DNA of 27,860 nucleotides from the NCBI GenBank assembly GCA_964540815.1, contig CAZIOH010000095.1, positions 1 to 27,860 of the forward strand, read 5' to 3'. Positions 14,490-22,208 of this stretch are shown here, piece after piece. A model generated the notes under the pieces. The model was given only the letters and a program-made list of their open reading frames with translations. It searched no databases and was not told the DNA's origin. The position numbers and the translations under genes are program-made. The stretch comes from CAZIOH01 sp964540815. Lineage in GTDB: Bacteria; Myxococcota_A; Polyangia; Fen-1088. Each line of letters starts with the position of its first letter. Position 1 is the first letter of the stretch.

Positions 14490-15290
14490 ATGAGCACGGT
14501 CAAGACCTGTCCCGCGTGTGGCAGCGAGCTGCCCGCCGAGTTCATGTTCTGTGGAAAGTGCGGGACGCGCGTGGACGGCGGCGTCCAGCCGGTCGCTTCA
14601 GGCACCAGCGCCCGCACCCTGTTCTTCGGCGCGAACGCCCAGCCGCCGACCCGCGCCAAGCTGATCGTGATCAAGGGCGAGGGCGTCGACGGCGTGACCT
14701 ACCAGCTGGCTGGCACCGATCACCTCGCCGGACGCTCCGAGGGGGTGATCCTCTTCCCGGACGATCCGTTGATGTCGCCACGCCACGCCAACTTCATCTA
14801 CCGTGACAGCAGGCTCTTCTTGCAGGACGAGGACTCCGTCAACGGCGTGTTCACCCGGATCAAGGCCCCGGTGGCCGTGCCTTCGGGGGGAATGTTCCTG
14901 GTGGGTGAGCAGCTCCTGCAAGCCGAGCCCTCTCCCCCCGATCTCGGGCCGCAGCCCGACGCCGACGGGACCTACTTCTACGCGAGCCCGAAGCGCCCAT
15001 CGAAGATGAAGCTGGTTCAACGCCTGCGCGGCGGGGAGATCGGGATGGTCTACCGGGCGCGCGGCGAGACCATCTCGATTGGTCGCGAGGGCAACGACGT
15101 CAACTTCCTCGACGATCCCTTCATCTCGGGGCGGCACGCGCAGGTCTCGGTGTCGGCGGACGGCCAGATCACCCTGACGGATCTCGGGTCGAAGAACGGA
15201 ACCTTCGTGCGCGTCACCGGCGAGACCCAGCTCGTTCACGGCGACTACGTGTTCATCGGGCAACAGCTCCTGCGCGTGGAGTTGTCCTGA
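14490..15290 (+). CDS. Zinc-ribbon protein with two FHA domains
   Basis: Predicted cytoplasmic phosphothreonine-reading scaffold of 266 aa. An N-terminal zinc ribbon has two CxxC pairs (C7/C10 and C21/C24: CPACG and CGKCG). FHA domain 1 (about 55-145) has GR at 81-82, SPRH at 96-99 and NG at 118-119. FHA domain 2 (about 172-266) has GR at 198-199, SGRH at 213-216 and NG at 236-237. Both keep the ligand-binding residues. No enzyme domain or membrane helix. ATG at 14490 puts the zinc ribbon at the very N-terminus, as in the next gene; an upstream in-frame start at 14364 would add a non-conserved leader. GGAACGA lies 8-14 bases upstream. It shares architecture with the following gene, suggesting duplication, and is 100 bp from it. 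Confidence 0.9.
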   Translation: MSTVKTCPACGSELPAEFMFCGKCGTRVDGGVQPVASGTSARTLFFGANAQPPTRAKLIVIKGEGVDGVTYQLAGTDHLAGRSEGVILFPDDPLMSPRHANFIYRDSRLFLQDEDSVNGVFTRIKAPVAVPSGGMFLVGEQLLQAEPSPPDLGPQPDADGTYFYASPKRPSKMKLVQRLRGGEIGMVYRARGETISIGREGNDVNFLDDPFISGRHAQVSVSADGQITLTDLGSKNGTFVRVTGETQLVHGDYVFIGQQLLRVELS

Positions 15291-15390
15291 CCGAAGCCTT
15301 CGGCCGATTCGCGCGCGACGACGATGGCGGCGTTGACCGGGTCGCGCGCGGTGTGATAGTTGCCATGGGCCCTAAAGAGGGGGACGAACC

Positions 15391-16767
15391 GTGATCACGT
15401 GTAGCCGCTGCGGCAAGGAAAATCAGGATCACTACAAGTTCTGCCTCGGGTGCGGCAACGAGATTCGGTCGGGGGCCAGCAAGGGGGCGGGAGCGGGAGC
15501 GGGAGCAGCGGCCCCCACGGCGGCGGCGTCGTCGTCCGTGGCCCAGGCCGCGCGCGACGGGGTCGCCTCGGACAACCATCACCAGCAGCCCCATCCCTCA
15601 CCCGCGGCGGAGCCCGCGCGTTCGAAGGGGGCGGCCGTCGGCGATCCGGAGCGCACGGCGGTCGGGGTCGGATCCGATCCCAACGCCCCAACACCGCCCC
15701 CGGCCGCGTCGGTGGCGCGTCCGAGGTCTGGCATTCCCTGGAACGATTCCCCGCAGCTGGGGCCGAGCGCGCCCACGCCCACCCCGTTGCTGACGGGCGC
15801 GGGCCTGGGCGGGGTCGCTCGGGCCGGGAGTGCCGCCGCCGCCGCCGCCGGCGCCCTCCACCCGGGTCGGGTCAATGCCTCGGGGGCCGGGGGCCTCGCG
15901 GGGGAGTCGGCCTCGAGCGATCTGCTGCATTCGCCGCCGGCCAGCCCGCCCGGGGCTGGGGGTGCCGCGGCGGAGGGAACGGTCTGCGCGAGCTGCGGCC
16001 GGATGGTCAGCCCCGGGTTCGCTTTTTGCGGGTCATGTGGAGCCCGGGTGTCGGTGTCGGGTGCGGGGGCGCCAGGCGTCCCCCTCACGACCGGCGCGCG
16101 CGCGGGCCACTCGGCGGCGGCTCCCGCCAAGGTGATCGTCCCGCGCGGGCGCCTGATCTTGATTCGTCCCGACGGCTCCGAGGGGGGCGCACATCCGCTC
16201 CACGACGGCGAGAATCTGGTGGGCCGCGGGCAGGGGATCCTGTTCGACGGGGATCTCTACCTGTCCCCGCGCCACGCAGAGTTCATCCTCGGGCCGGAGG
16301 GGCTCATGGTCCGCGACGTGCGGAGCCTCAACGGGGTGTTCGTCCGGATTGGCGAGGAGGAGGCGCTCGAGTCCGGGGACATCATCCGCATCGGGCAGGA
16401 GCTGTTGCGGTTCGAGGTGATCTCGGCGCCAGTGCCGCTCGAGGACGGGACCGAGGTCGCTGGCACCCCGAACCCCGGGTTCTGGGGGCGGCTGTCGGTG
16501 ATCGTGGGGCGCGACGTGGACGGCTCGGCTTTTCCGCTGTTCGGTGACTCGGTGGTGATGGGTCGGGAGCGCGGCGACATCCTCTTTCCGGAGGACGGCT
16601 ACGTGTCCGGGACGCACGCGCGGATCTCGCTGCGCGACGGTCGGGTGTTCATCAACGACGTCGGCTCGTCGAACGGGACCTTCCTGCGGGTGCGGGGAGA
16701 GCGCAAGGTCCCGAGCGGCACCTTCGTGCTCATGGGGCAGCAGCTCTTTCGCCTCGAATACAAGTGA
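15391..16767 (+). CDS. Protein with two zinc ribbons and two FHA domains
   Basis: 458 aa. The GTG at 15391 follows AGAGGGGGAC, a good ribosome site. N-terminal zinc ribbon: C4/C7 and C18/C21 (CSRCG, CLGCG). Next comes a linker of about 170 residues, rich in Ala/Gly/Pro/Ser and probably disordered. A second zinc ribbon follows at 199-216 (CASCG, CGSCG), then two FHA domains, about 250-345 (GR at 278-279, SPRHAEF, LNG) and about 368-458 (GR at 391-392, SGTHARI, SNG). In FHA2 the usual Arg of the SxRH motif is Thr, so peptide binding may differ. It is a longer paralog of the preceding gene; together they probably gather phosphorylated partners of a Ser/Thr kinase (inference). Confidence 0.9.
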   Translation: MITCSRCGKENQDHYKFCLGCGNEIRSGASKGAGAGAGAAAPTAAASSSVAQAARDGVASDNHHQQPHPSPAAEPARSKGAAVGDPERTAVGVGSDPNAPTPPPAASVARPRSGIPWNDSPQLGPSAPTPTPLLTGAGLGGVARAGSAAAAAAGALHPGRVNASGAGGLAGESASSDLLHSPPASPPGAGGAAAEGTVCASCGRMVSPGFAFCGSCGARVSVSGAGAPGVPLTTGARAGHSAAAPAKVIVPRGRLILIRPDGSEGGAHPLHDGENLVGRGQGILFDGDLYLSPRHAEFILGPEGLMVRDVRSLNGVFVRIGEEEALESGDIIRIGQELLRFEVISAPVPLEDGTEVAGTPNPGFWGRLSVIVGRDVDGSAFPLFGDSVVMGRERGDILFPEDGYVSGTHARISLRDGRVFINDVGSSNGTFLRVRGERKVPSGTFVLMGQQLFRLEYK

Positions 16768-16772
16768 GCCGC

Positions 16773-16790
16773 GGCGGGGCCGGCCCCGCC
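16773..16790. terminator. Perfect 18-bp GC palindrome after the FHA gene, possible transcription stop
   Basis: GGCGGGGCC/GGCCCCGCC is a perfect palindrome starting five bases after the FHA gene's stop, in the convergent gap before the TIG lipoprotein gene. It can fold as a 7-bp stem with loop CCGG and could end transcription from both sides, although no T-run follows. Confidence 0.4.
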
Positions 16791-16853
16791 CCTTCGCGGT
16801 CGGTGCGGACGGTCAGCGCTCCGGGGGCTCGGTGGCTCGGCCCGGGCGGATCC

Positions 16854-17294
16854 TTACTTCTTCTCGAGCTCGATCTTCTGGCCGCCCGCAGCGGGCTTGC
16901 CGCCCGAGAAGAAGGCGCGGCGGGCGCTCTCGCCGTCGTTTGGCTCGACGTAGCGGAAGCCGTTCGGGATCTTGAACGCATGGCCATCGTCGAAGGCGAC
17001 GGTGATGTCGATGGGCCCCTTGTCACCGACCGGCGTCACCACCTTGATCTTGTTGGTGGCCGCGATGGTCACGACCTCGGCCTTCTTGCGCCCGAAGCGG
17101 ACCTCCGCCTGGGTCTTGCCGGGCTGAAAGCCCTCCCCGAGGATCGTGATCTCCTCTCCCCCGGCGGTGGTCCCCTGGGGGGGCTCGACCTTGTCCACCT
17201 TGAGAGCTCCTCCGCCCTGGGGGCAGGCGGCCAGAGAGGTGAGAGCGGCGAGGCTCGCGACGGTAAAGACCAGCCGGAGGGCTTTCATCGTCAT
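16854..17294 (-). CDS. IPT/TIG-domain lipoprotein
   Basis: Small exported lipoprotein of 146 aa. A signal peptide with lipobox LAAC puts the lipidated cysteine at C24 (TSLAACPQGGG). The mature part holds one IPT/TIG immunoglobulin-like domain (about 32-118): VDKVEPPQGTTAGGEEITILGEGF is the classic start, in two pieces VDKVEPPQG and GGEEITILGEGF, and NGFRYVEP its end. The last 25 residues are Gly/Lys-rich. Such domains usually mediate binding at the cell surface. ATG at 17294 has AAGG upstream; an ATG six bases later is equally good. Partner and role unknown. Confidence 0.85.
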   Translation of the reverse strand: MTMKALRLVFTVASLAALTSLAACPQGGGALKVDKVEPPQGTTAGGEEITILGEGFQPGKTQAEVRFGRKKAEVVTIAATNKIKVVTPVGDKGPIDITVAFDDGHAFKIPNGFRYVEPNDGESARRAFFSGGKPAAGGQKIELEKK

Positions 17295-17466
17295 GGGCCG
17301 CGACCTTACTTCTGTCGACCCTCCTGGGTCAAGGTGAGGCGTCGCGCCGAGTCCGTTTGTAGCTCCCTGCGCCTTTCGCAGCCTGCATCGCAGCCTCGGC
17401 CCTCCTCGCCAGGAGATTGACCGCGCTCTCCGGGGCCCATACGCTCCGGCAGCGGCAGCCTCATTC

Positions 17467-18357
17467 ATGGTGTCAACGCTGGTGTGTGCGGTGCTCGGCC
17501 TGCTCGGGCTCTCGGGGTGCGTCGGTCCATTCGGGTGGGATGGCACCAGCGTCTCGCTCGGCTGGCACGCCCACGGGGTGCTGCGGAGACCGGCCCGGCT
17601 CCCGGTTCGCGGAGATGGCTATCGCGTCGGGGAGCCGTGGCAGGCGCGCGAGAGCCAGTTCGCCACCGACGAGGTGGTGGAGACGGTGGTCCGGGTCGCC
17701 CGGGCGGTGCAGCGCACCCACCCGGGAGGCTGGTTGTCCATCGGGGATCTCTCCCACCGCGGCGGCGGCGGCTCGCCCGAGCACCGCTCCCACCAGAGCG
17801 GACGTGACTTCGATATCTTCTTGCCCGCGGTGGACGCGCACGGCGGCATGGTTCCACTCGGGGACTGCATGCTGCACTTCGATCGGACGGGCCGGGCGGT
17901 CGCCTGGTCCGCCGCGCGCGGAGGCCGTGCCCCCGCGCGACCGGTGCCGGCGGCGCGACTCGACGCCGGCCGGGCCTGGCGGGTGGTGCGCGCCCTGCTG
18001 GAGGACCCCGGGCTCGAGGTGCAGTGGATCTTCGTGCAGCGGGATCTCGCCGCCGCGATCCTGCGCGAGGCCGGAGCCTCGGACCCGGCGCTCGTGGCGC
18101 GGGCCGAGGTGATCGTGCGGCAGCCTTCGGACTCCGAGCCGCACGACGATCACCTTCACGTGCGGGCCTTCTGCGATCCGGGAGATCGTGCGCTCGGGTG
18201 CGAGGACCGCGGTCCGGTGCGTTGGCTCAAGAAGGGGTGGAAGCACGTGGCCCCGCCCTTCGAGGTCGGGCGGGAGCCGGACGTGTCACACCTGCTCGAC
18301 GGGGTGGTGCGGCAGCGACCTCCGCTGGCCCCGGCGCCCAGCACCCCGTCGTCGTGA
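17467..18357 (+). CDS. mepA: MepA-like penicillin-insensitive murein endopeptidase, lipoprotein
   Basis: Periplasmic LAS-type zinc metallopeptidase (M74-like) expected to cut D-Ala-meso-DAP cross-links of peptidoglycan; 296 aa. Lipobox LSGC gives lipidation at C18. Zinc and catalytic residues are present: HRSHQSGRDFDIF (first His and Asp ligands, with the SHQSGxDxDI pattern of MepA) and HDDHLHVR (the HxH motif). Length and motif order fit MepA, although the first motif RGGGGSPEH differs from the usual PRGG-PF-H. Start ATG at 17467 gives a good signal peptide. It faces the TIG lipoprotein divergently and converges with the KTDKP-repeat gene. Confidence 0.88.
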   Translation: MVSTLVCAVLGLLGLSGCVGPFGWDGTSVSLGWHAHGVLRRPARLPVRGDGYRVGEPWQARESQFATDEVVETVVRVARAVQRTHPGGWLSIGDLSHRGGGGSPEHRSHQSGRDFDIFLPAVDAHGGMVPLGDCMLHFDRTGRAVAWSAARGGRAPARPVPAARLDAGRAWRVVRALLEDPGLEVQWIFVQRDLAAAILREAGASDPALVARAEVIVRQPSDSEPHDDHLHVRAFCDPGDRALGCEDRGPVRWLKKGWKHVAPPFEVGREPDVSHLLDGVVRQRPPLAPAPSTPSS

Positions 18358-18371
18358 CCACCACGTCACGA
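18352..18371. terminator. Small hairpin at a convergent gene junction
   Basis: TCGTGAC (18352-18358) pairs with GTCACGA (18365-18371) across a six-base loop, exactly between the mepA-like stop and the opposing gene's stop. There is no T-run on either side, so termination is only a guess. Confidence 0.3.
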
Positions 18372-18372
18372 G

Positions 18373-19062
18373 TCACTTCGGGCCCGTGGCCCCCGTGGGC
18401 ACGGGAGGCGCGATCGCCTCGAAAGTGATTCGCTCGACCACGAAGCCGAGATCGGCGAGGTGCGCGGGGAAGGAGCGGGCGGGGGCCGTCAGGGTCAGGA
18501 CCACCGAGGTGCCGAGGGCGGGTCCGGCGGGGCCAGGACCTGGGCGCACGAGATAGAGCTGCCGGACCCGGTCGAGGTGATCGGGCGGGTCCCGATCGTC
18601 TGGCCTGGGCTTGTCGGTCTTGGGTTTGTCGGTCTTGGGTTTGTCGGTCTTGGGCTGGTCGGTCTTGGGGTGTTCGTTTTGTGGGTGCTTGCCGTCGTCC
18701 TCGGGCACCTCGAAGTCGAGGGTGCGCCAGTCGCCCGGCCCGGTCGCGGTGGAGATACCGCCGAATCCCTGCCTGGCGAGCGCCCGGCGATTGGTCTCGA
18801 GCACCTCGCTGGCCGAGTGAGCGGCGGTCTTCTCGGCGGACAGGGAGATGCGGCTCCCGTCGGGGAACAGCAGCAGGAAGACCGTCTCCGCGAACCCCGT
18901 CCGCTGCGACACCGACCAGCCCGGCGGGGTGTCGATGCCGATGCCCCAGCGCGCATCGGTGAGGTGTCTCGGCCGCGGCGAGGTGGCCTCCCCTCGGGCC
19001 GGCAGAGCTCCCCCCGCCGCCACGGTCAACGTGATCATCATCAGGACCGACCGTCGAGCCAT
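18373..19062 (-). CDS. Secreted protein of unknown function with KTDKP repeats
   Basis: I do not recognise the family. From the ATG at 19062 (MARRSVLMMITLTVAAGGALPARGEA) it has a good signal peptide, GAGGG lies just upstream, and the product is about 229 aa; a TTG at 19083 is an alternative start. The mature protein begins with a fold beginning WGIGIDTPPGWSV, followed by GFAETVFLLLFPDG, resembling the lipoprotein LpqN/PsbP-like pattern of small beta-rich periplasmic proteins (a weak impression). The middle carries a charged hydrophilic insert with tandem KTDKP units, and a second beta-rich part ends it. No membrane anchor other than the signal peptide. Convergent with the mepA-like gene. Confidence 0.75.
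   Translation of the reverse strand: MARRSVLMMITLTVAAGGALPARGEATSPRPRHLTDARWGIGIDTPPGWSVSQRTGFAETVFLLLFPDGSRISLSAEKTAAHSASEVLETNRRALARQGFGGISTATGPGDWRTLDFEVPEDDGKHPQNEHPKTDQPKTDKPKTDKPKTDKPRPDDRDPPDHLDRVRQLYLVRPGPGPAGPALGTSVVLTLTAPARSFPAHLADLGFVVERITFEAIAPPVPTGATGPK
18608..18672. repeat. 15-bp tandem repeat coding KTDKP
   Basis: The plus strand shows about four copies of TTGTCGGTCTTGGGT with small changes (last copy CTGGTCGGTCTTGGG). The minus strand encodes KTDKP/KTDQP pentapeptides. The unit is a multiple of three, so copy number changes would keep the frame. Confidence 0.8.
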
Positions 19063-19284
19063 TGGCCCTCGATTATAGGCCAAGGTCCTTCAGTCGTGAG
19101 GCCCCCTGCAGGGCCCACGAGCCCGTCTCGGCGACGAGGACGAGGACGGGGTTCAGGTGCCGGACCTCTGCCTCCTGTCATGAGTCCCACTCGATACCCA
19201 TGAGGTGAAGCGCGCGGTGCTCCCGGGTGCACGCAGCGCGGAGGGAAGTAGGTGAGGGCGATCCACCTGACTACACTGAACAAA

Positions 19285-19313
19285 GTCACAGTCAAATTTC
19301 TATTGCTTAGAAT
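19285..19313 (+). promoter_or_regulatory. Candidate promoter GTCACA-N17-TAGAAT before the MerR gene
   Basis: In a short AT-rich island, GTCACA (19285-19290) and TAGAAT (19308-19313) lie 17 bases apart and match four and five of six consensus positions. Transcription would start near 19320, which makes the ATG at 19321 leaderless, or gives a 25-base leader to the ATG at 19345. AAAGTCAC here also occurs at the anti-sigma promoter (13673-13680). Confidence 0.45.
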
Positions 19314-19320
19314 CTATTGA

Positions 19321-19953
19321 ATGGAATACATTCTGAATCGTCAAATGAAACGCACTCCGCCATCGGCCACCGATTCGACCGGTGGCTGGACCCCCACCCG
19401 GCCATCCGGGTTGCTGGACGAGCGTGAGCTCCGGGAGATCGAACAGGCCTGGCCGAACGGACTCACCTCCCGGCAGATCGTCGACGCGTTCGAGACCCGA
19501 GGAATCCGGTTCTCGGAGGCCACCTTGCGCAAGTACGTGCAGCTCGGGCTCTTGCCCCGCTCGGTGCGGGTGGGGCGCAAGGGCAAGCACCGCGGGTCCT
19601 GCGGGATCTACCCGGCCCACGTGATCCGCCGGGTGAACACCGTCAAGGGGATGATGGCCGAGGACCAGACCATCGAGGACATCCAGCGCTCGTTCCTGCG
19701 GTTCAAGGACGACATCGATTCGGTGGAGAAGGATCTGCGGGATCTGCTGTCCGGCTTCGAGCGCGAGGCCAAGGGACCCGCGGTTCGAAACTCCGACGGT
19801 GGACGGGAGCTGGAGCGCGAGATCATCGAGGCCAAGCGAGCCGCCAGCGAGCTCGTCAGGCGCATCAGCAATTTGGAACGCCGACTTTCCGAGCCTGAGG
19901 AACGGCTGCGGTCCGCGGCTTCTGCCGTCGGGGGCGCGAGCGACCTGTACTGA
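19321..19953 (+). CDS. MerR-family transcriptional regulator
   Basis: 210 aa. The winged-helix HTH lies at about residues 33-100 (REIEQAWPNGLTSRQIV, then FSEATLRKYVQLGLLPRS and IYPAHVIRRVNTVKGMM), with the MerR signature of a helix ending in R-x-Y-x-x-x-GLLP. Residues about 110-200 form an acidic, heptad-rich helix (EKDLRDLLSGFEREAK; LEREIIEAKRAASELVRRI), presumably the dimer coiled coil. No conserved cysteines for metal sensing are present, so the signal is probably protein or small-molecule. ATG at 19321 or 19345; neither has a Shine-Dalgarno site. The next gene follows after 46 bp in the same direction, so they are probably cotranscribed. Confidence 0.88.
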   Translation: MEYILNRQMKRTPPSATDSTGGWTPTRPSGLLDERELREIEQAWPNGLTSRQIVDAFETRGIRFSEATLRKYVQLGLLPRSVRVGRKGKHRGSCGIYPAHVIRRVNTVKGMMAEDQTIEDIQRSFLRFKDDIDSVEKDLRDLLSGFEREAKGPAVRNSDGGRELEREIIEAKRAASELVRRISNLERRLSEPEERLRSAASAVGGASDLY

Positions 19954-19999
19954 TTTCGGTGCTCGACCACCGCGATCGTGCGCGAGGAGGAGATAGCCT

Positions 20000-20530
20000 A
20001 TGGATGACCCGAGAGACGGAAGCGAGATCCCGGTGGTGGTGCCCGCGGCCGACACCGAGGACGAGGACCAGCCCCAGCCCGAGGTGGCCCGGATCCGGCG
20101 CAAGGTTCGTTCGGCCGGGCGGGACGGGCGGGTGCGCTCGAAGACCATCGCGCCCAAGCGCCTCAGCCGCGACGAGAAGCGGCTGTCCGAGATCCTGATC
20201 TACCCGACCGACGTCGAGCGACCGAAGACCCGCGCCGAGTGCCAGGGGATGAACCGGCCCTGCCCCTTCGTGAGCTGCTCGCACCACCTGTACCTCGACG
20301 TGAACCCGGAGACCGGCGCCATCAAGCTGAACTTTCCGCATCTCGAGGTTTGGGAGATGGCGGAGACCTGCTCCCTGGATGTGGCCGACCGCGGGGGGAT
20401 CACCCTCGAGGAGGTCGGGGCCATCTTGAACCTGACCCGCGAGCGCATCCGGCAGGTCGAGGTGCGCGGCCTCACCAAGATCAAGCTCAGCTCCGGCGAC
20501 GAGCTCGGGTTGCCGCCCGAGCGCCCCTGA
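20000..20530 (+). CDS. Sigma-70 region 4-like helix-turn-helix protein with Cys/His motif
   Basis: 176 aa, with a strong ribosome site GGAGGAGA before the ATG at 20000. The C-terminal part (about 125-165) reads as sigma region 4: SLDVADRGGITLEEVGAILNLTRERIRQVE, in which ITLEEVGAILNLTRERIRQVE (shown in parts: ITLEEVG, NLTRERIRQ) is the -35-recognition HTH. Regions 1-3 are absent. Upstream lies a Cys/His-rich segment, C81-x6-C88-PFVS-C93-S-HH (95-96), followed by LYLDVNPETGAIKLNFP, which I cannot assign; C124 precedes the HTH. The N-terminus is acidic then basic (about 1-60). It could be a DNA-binding regulator using a sigma-type HTH, or an RNA-polymerase-associated factor. It sits directly behind a MerR gene and before tldD. 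Confidence 0.82.
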   Translation: MDDPRDGSEIPVVVPAADTEDEDQPQPEVARIRRKVRSAGRDGRVRSKTIAPKRLSRDEKRLSEILIYPTDVERPKTRAECQGMNRPCPFVSCSHHLYLDVNPETGAIKLNFPHLEVWEMAETCSLDVADRGGITLEEVGAILNLTRERIRQVEVRGLTKIKLSSGDELGLPPERP

Positions 20531-20717
20531 GGCTTCCCCCCCGCGACCCGCGTCGCGCGTCGACCCCGCCCGACCCGCGCGGCGTCGCGAGCGTCATGGC
20601 GAGCGTGATGGCGTGATGGATGGAATAGCCACCTCGGGTCCACCGCCGACAAATACCCTGGCGAAGGGGGTGTCTCATCGGACATCATGGAGGCATGATC
20701 CCTCGCGCGACCAACGG

Positions 20718-22208
20718 ATGGCTCGATTGACCACCGGATCCTCGGGACCGGCCACCGGCTCCCACCCGCCCGATCGGTTGCCGACCGCGAAGCTCGCGCC
20801 GCTCGGCGGCATCGACGCGGCCATCTCGGGCCGCCTGCTGTCCGCGGCGCTCGGCTCGGGGGGTGACTTCGCGGATCTCTACTTCGAGCACCGCTTCGGC
20901 GCCGACTACGTCCTCGAGGAGGGACGCGTGAAGAGCGTCGGCCGCGGGATCTCGGTCGGGCTCGGCGTCCGGGTGGTGCGCGGCGATGCGACGGGTTACG
21001 CCTACACCGAGGAGCTCTCGGAGGACCGGATGCTGGAGACCGCCCGCACCGCGGCCCAGATCGCTTCGGGCGGCGGCGCCCCGGGACCAGTCGCGGTCCG
21101 GATCGCGCCGGTCCCAGCCTTCTATCCCATCGTGGAGTCTTCGCTCGACGTGGCCGGCATCGACAAGGTCGCGCTCCTGCGGCGGGCGGACCTCGCCGCC
21201 CGCGCCGCCGATCCCCGCATCGTCCGGGTGGAGGCCTCTCTGGCCGAAGAGTGGCGCGAGGTCCTGGTGGTCTCCTCCGACGGCGAGCTGGTCCACGACC
21301 GGCAGCCCATGATCCGGTTCGGGGTCCACGCGGTGGCCGAAGAGAACGGCCAGCGGCAGGGCGGACGCTCGGGCGGCGCCGGTCGCTTCGGCCTCGAGTA
21401 CTTCTCGCGCCCCGGGCAGAGCCCCGAGGAGCACGGGGCAGAGGCCGCGCGCCTGGCCCTCGGCATGTTGCACGCGGTGGAGGCGCCGGCCGGGCCCATG
21501 GAGGTGGTGCTCGGGCCCGGAGAGTCCGGCATCCTCCTGCACGAGGCGGTGGGGCACGGGCTCGAGGCGGACTTCAACCGCAAGCGAACCTCGAACTACA
21601 CCGACCAGATCGGGCAGAAGGTGGCATCGGCGCTGTGCACGGTGATCGACGACGGGACCCTCGGACACGCCCGCGGCACCATCAACGTCGACGACGAGGG
21701 AAACCCTGGGCGTCGCAACGTGCTCATCGAGAACGGGATCCTGGTGGCCTACATGCAGGATCGGATCTCGGCCAAGCACTTCGGGCTCGCGCCCTCGGGC
21801 AATGGGCGGCGCCAGAGCTTCCGCCACGAGCCCTTGCCGCGCATGACCAACACCCTGCTCTCCCCGGGGACCGACGCGCCCGAGGACATCATTCGCTCGG
21901 TCAAGCGCGGGGTCTACGCCAAGCACTTCTCGGGTGGGCAGGTGAACATCTCGAACGGGGACTTCGTCTTCTCCCTGACCGAGAGCTACCTCATCGAGGA
22001 CGGGAAGCTGACCGCCCCGCTCAAGGGGGTGAACCTGATCGGCAACGGGCCAGAGGTCCTGCGCAACGTCACCATGGTCGGCCACGACTTCCGGCTGTCC
22101 GACGGGACCTGGACCTGCGGCAAGGATGGTCAGTCGGTGCCGGTCGGCATCGGCACGCCGACCCTCAAGATCTCGGAGATGACGGTGGGAGGAACCCGAA
22201 CCGCATGA
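20718..22208 (+). CDS. tldD: TldD metalloprotease subunit
   Basis: Catalytic half of the TldD/TldE heterodimeric zinc protease, which trims unfolded peptides and matures some RiPPs in species where it is known. 496 aa from the ATG at 20718 (MARLTTGSS); an upstream in-frame ATG at 20613 adds 35 non-conserved residues. Zinc site HEAVGH (275-280) within LLHEAVGHGLEADFNRK is complete and the third ligand is expected at C467 (WTCGKDGQS). The conserved glycine-rich SVPVGIG and SEMTVGG close the protein. Stop overlaps the tldE start (ATGA), so the two are translationally coupled. About 190 bp separate it from the sigma-region-4 gene; a GC-rich hairpin at 20542-20557 lies between. Confidence 0.96.
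   Translation: MARLTTGSSGPATGSHPPDRLPTAKLAPLGGIDAAISGRLLSAALGSGGDFADLYFEHRFGADYVLEEGRVKSVGRGISVGLGVRVVRGDATGYAYTEELSEDRMLETARTAAQIASGGGAPGPVAVRIAPVPAFYPIVESSLDVAGIDKVALLRRADLAARAADPRIVRVEASLAEEWREVLVVSSDGELVHDRQPMIRFGVHAVAEENGQRQGGRSGGAGRFGLEYFSRPGQSPEEHGAEAARLALGMLHAVEAPAGPMEVVLGPGESGILLHEAVGHGLEADFNRKRTSNYTDQIGQKVASALCTVIDDGTLGHARGTINVDDEGNPGRRNVLIENGILVAYMQDRISAKHFGLAPSGNGRRQSFRHEPLPRMTNTLLSPGTDAPEDIIRSVKRGVYAKHFSGGQVNISNGDFVFSLTESYLIEDGKLTAPLKGVNLIGNGPEVLRNVTMVGHDFRLSDGTWTCGKDGQSVPVGIGTPTLKISEMTVGGTRTA

Noticed and set aside
14167..14493. 108-codon plus-strand frame with a hydrophobic stretch (RFMLAFILAFGFAFGLES)
   Set aside because: The hydrophobic part comes from a DNA repeat, there is no good start, and the frame overlaps the start of the FHA gene.
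20695..20730. 11-codon mini-ORF MIPRATNGWLD overlapping the tldD start, preceded by GGAGG
   Set aside because: The GGAGG is immediately adjacent to the ATG, too close to work well; no evidence of a leader peptide or RiPP precursor.
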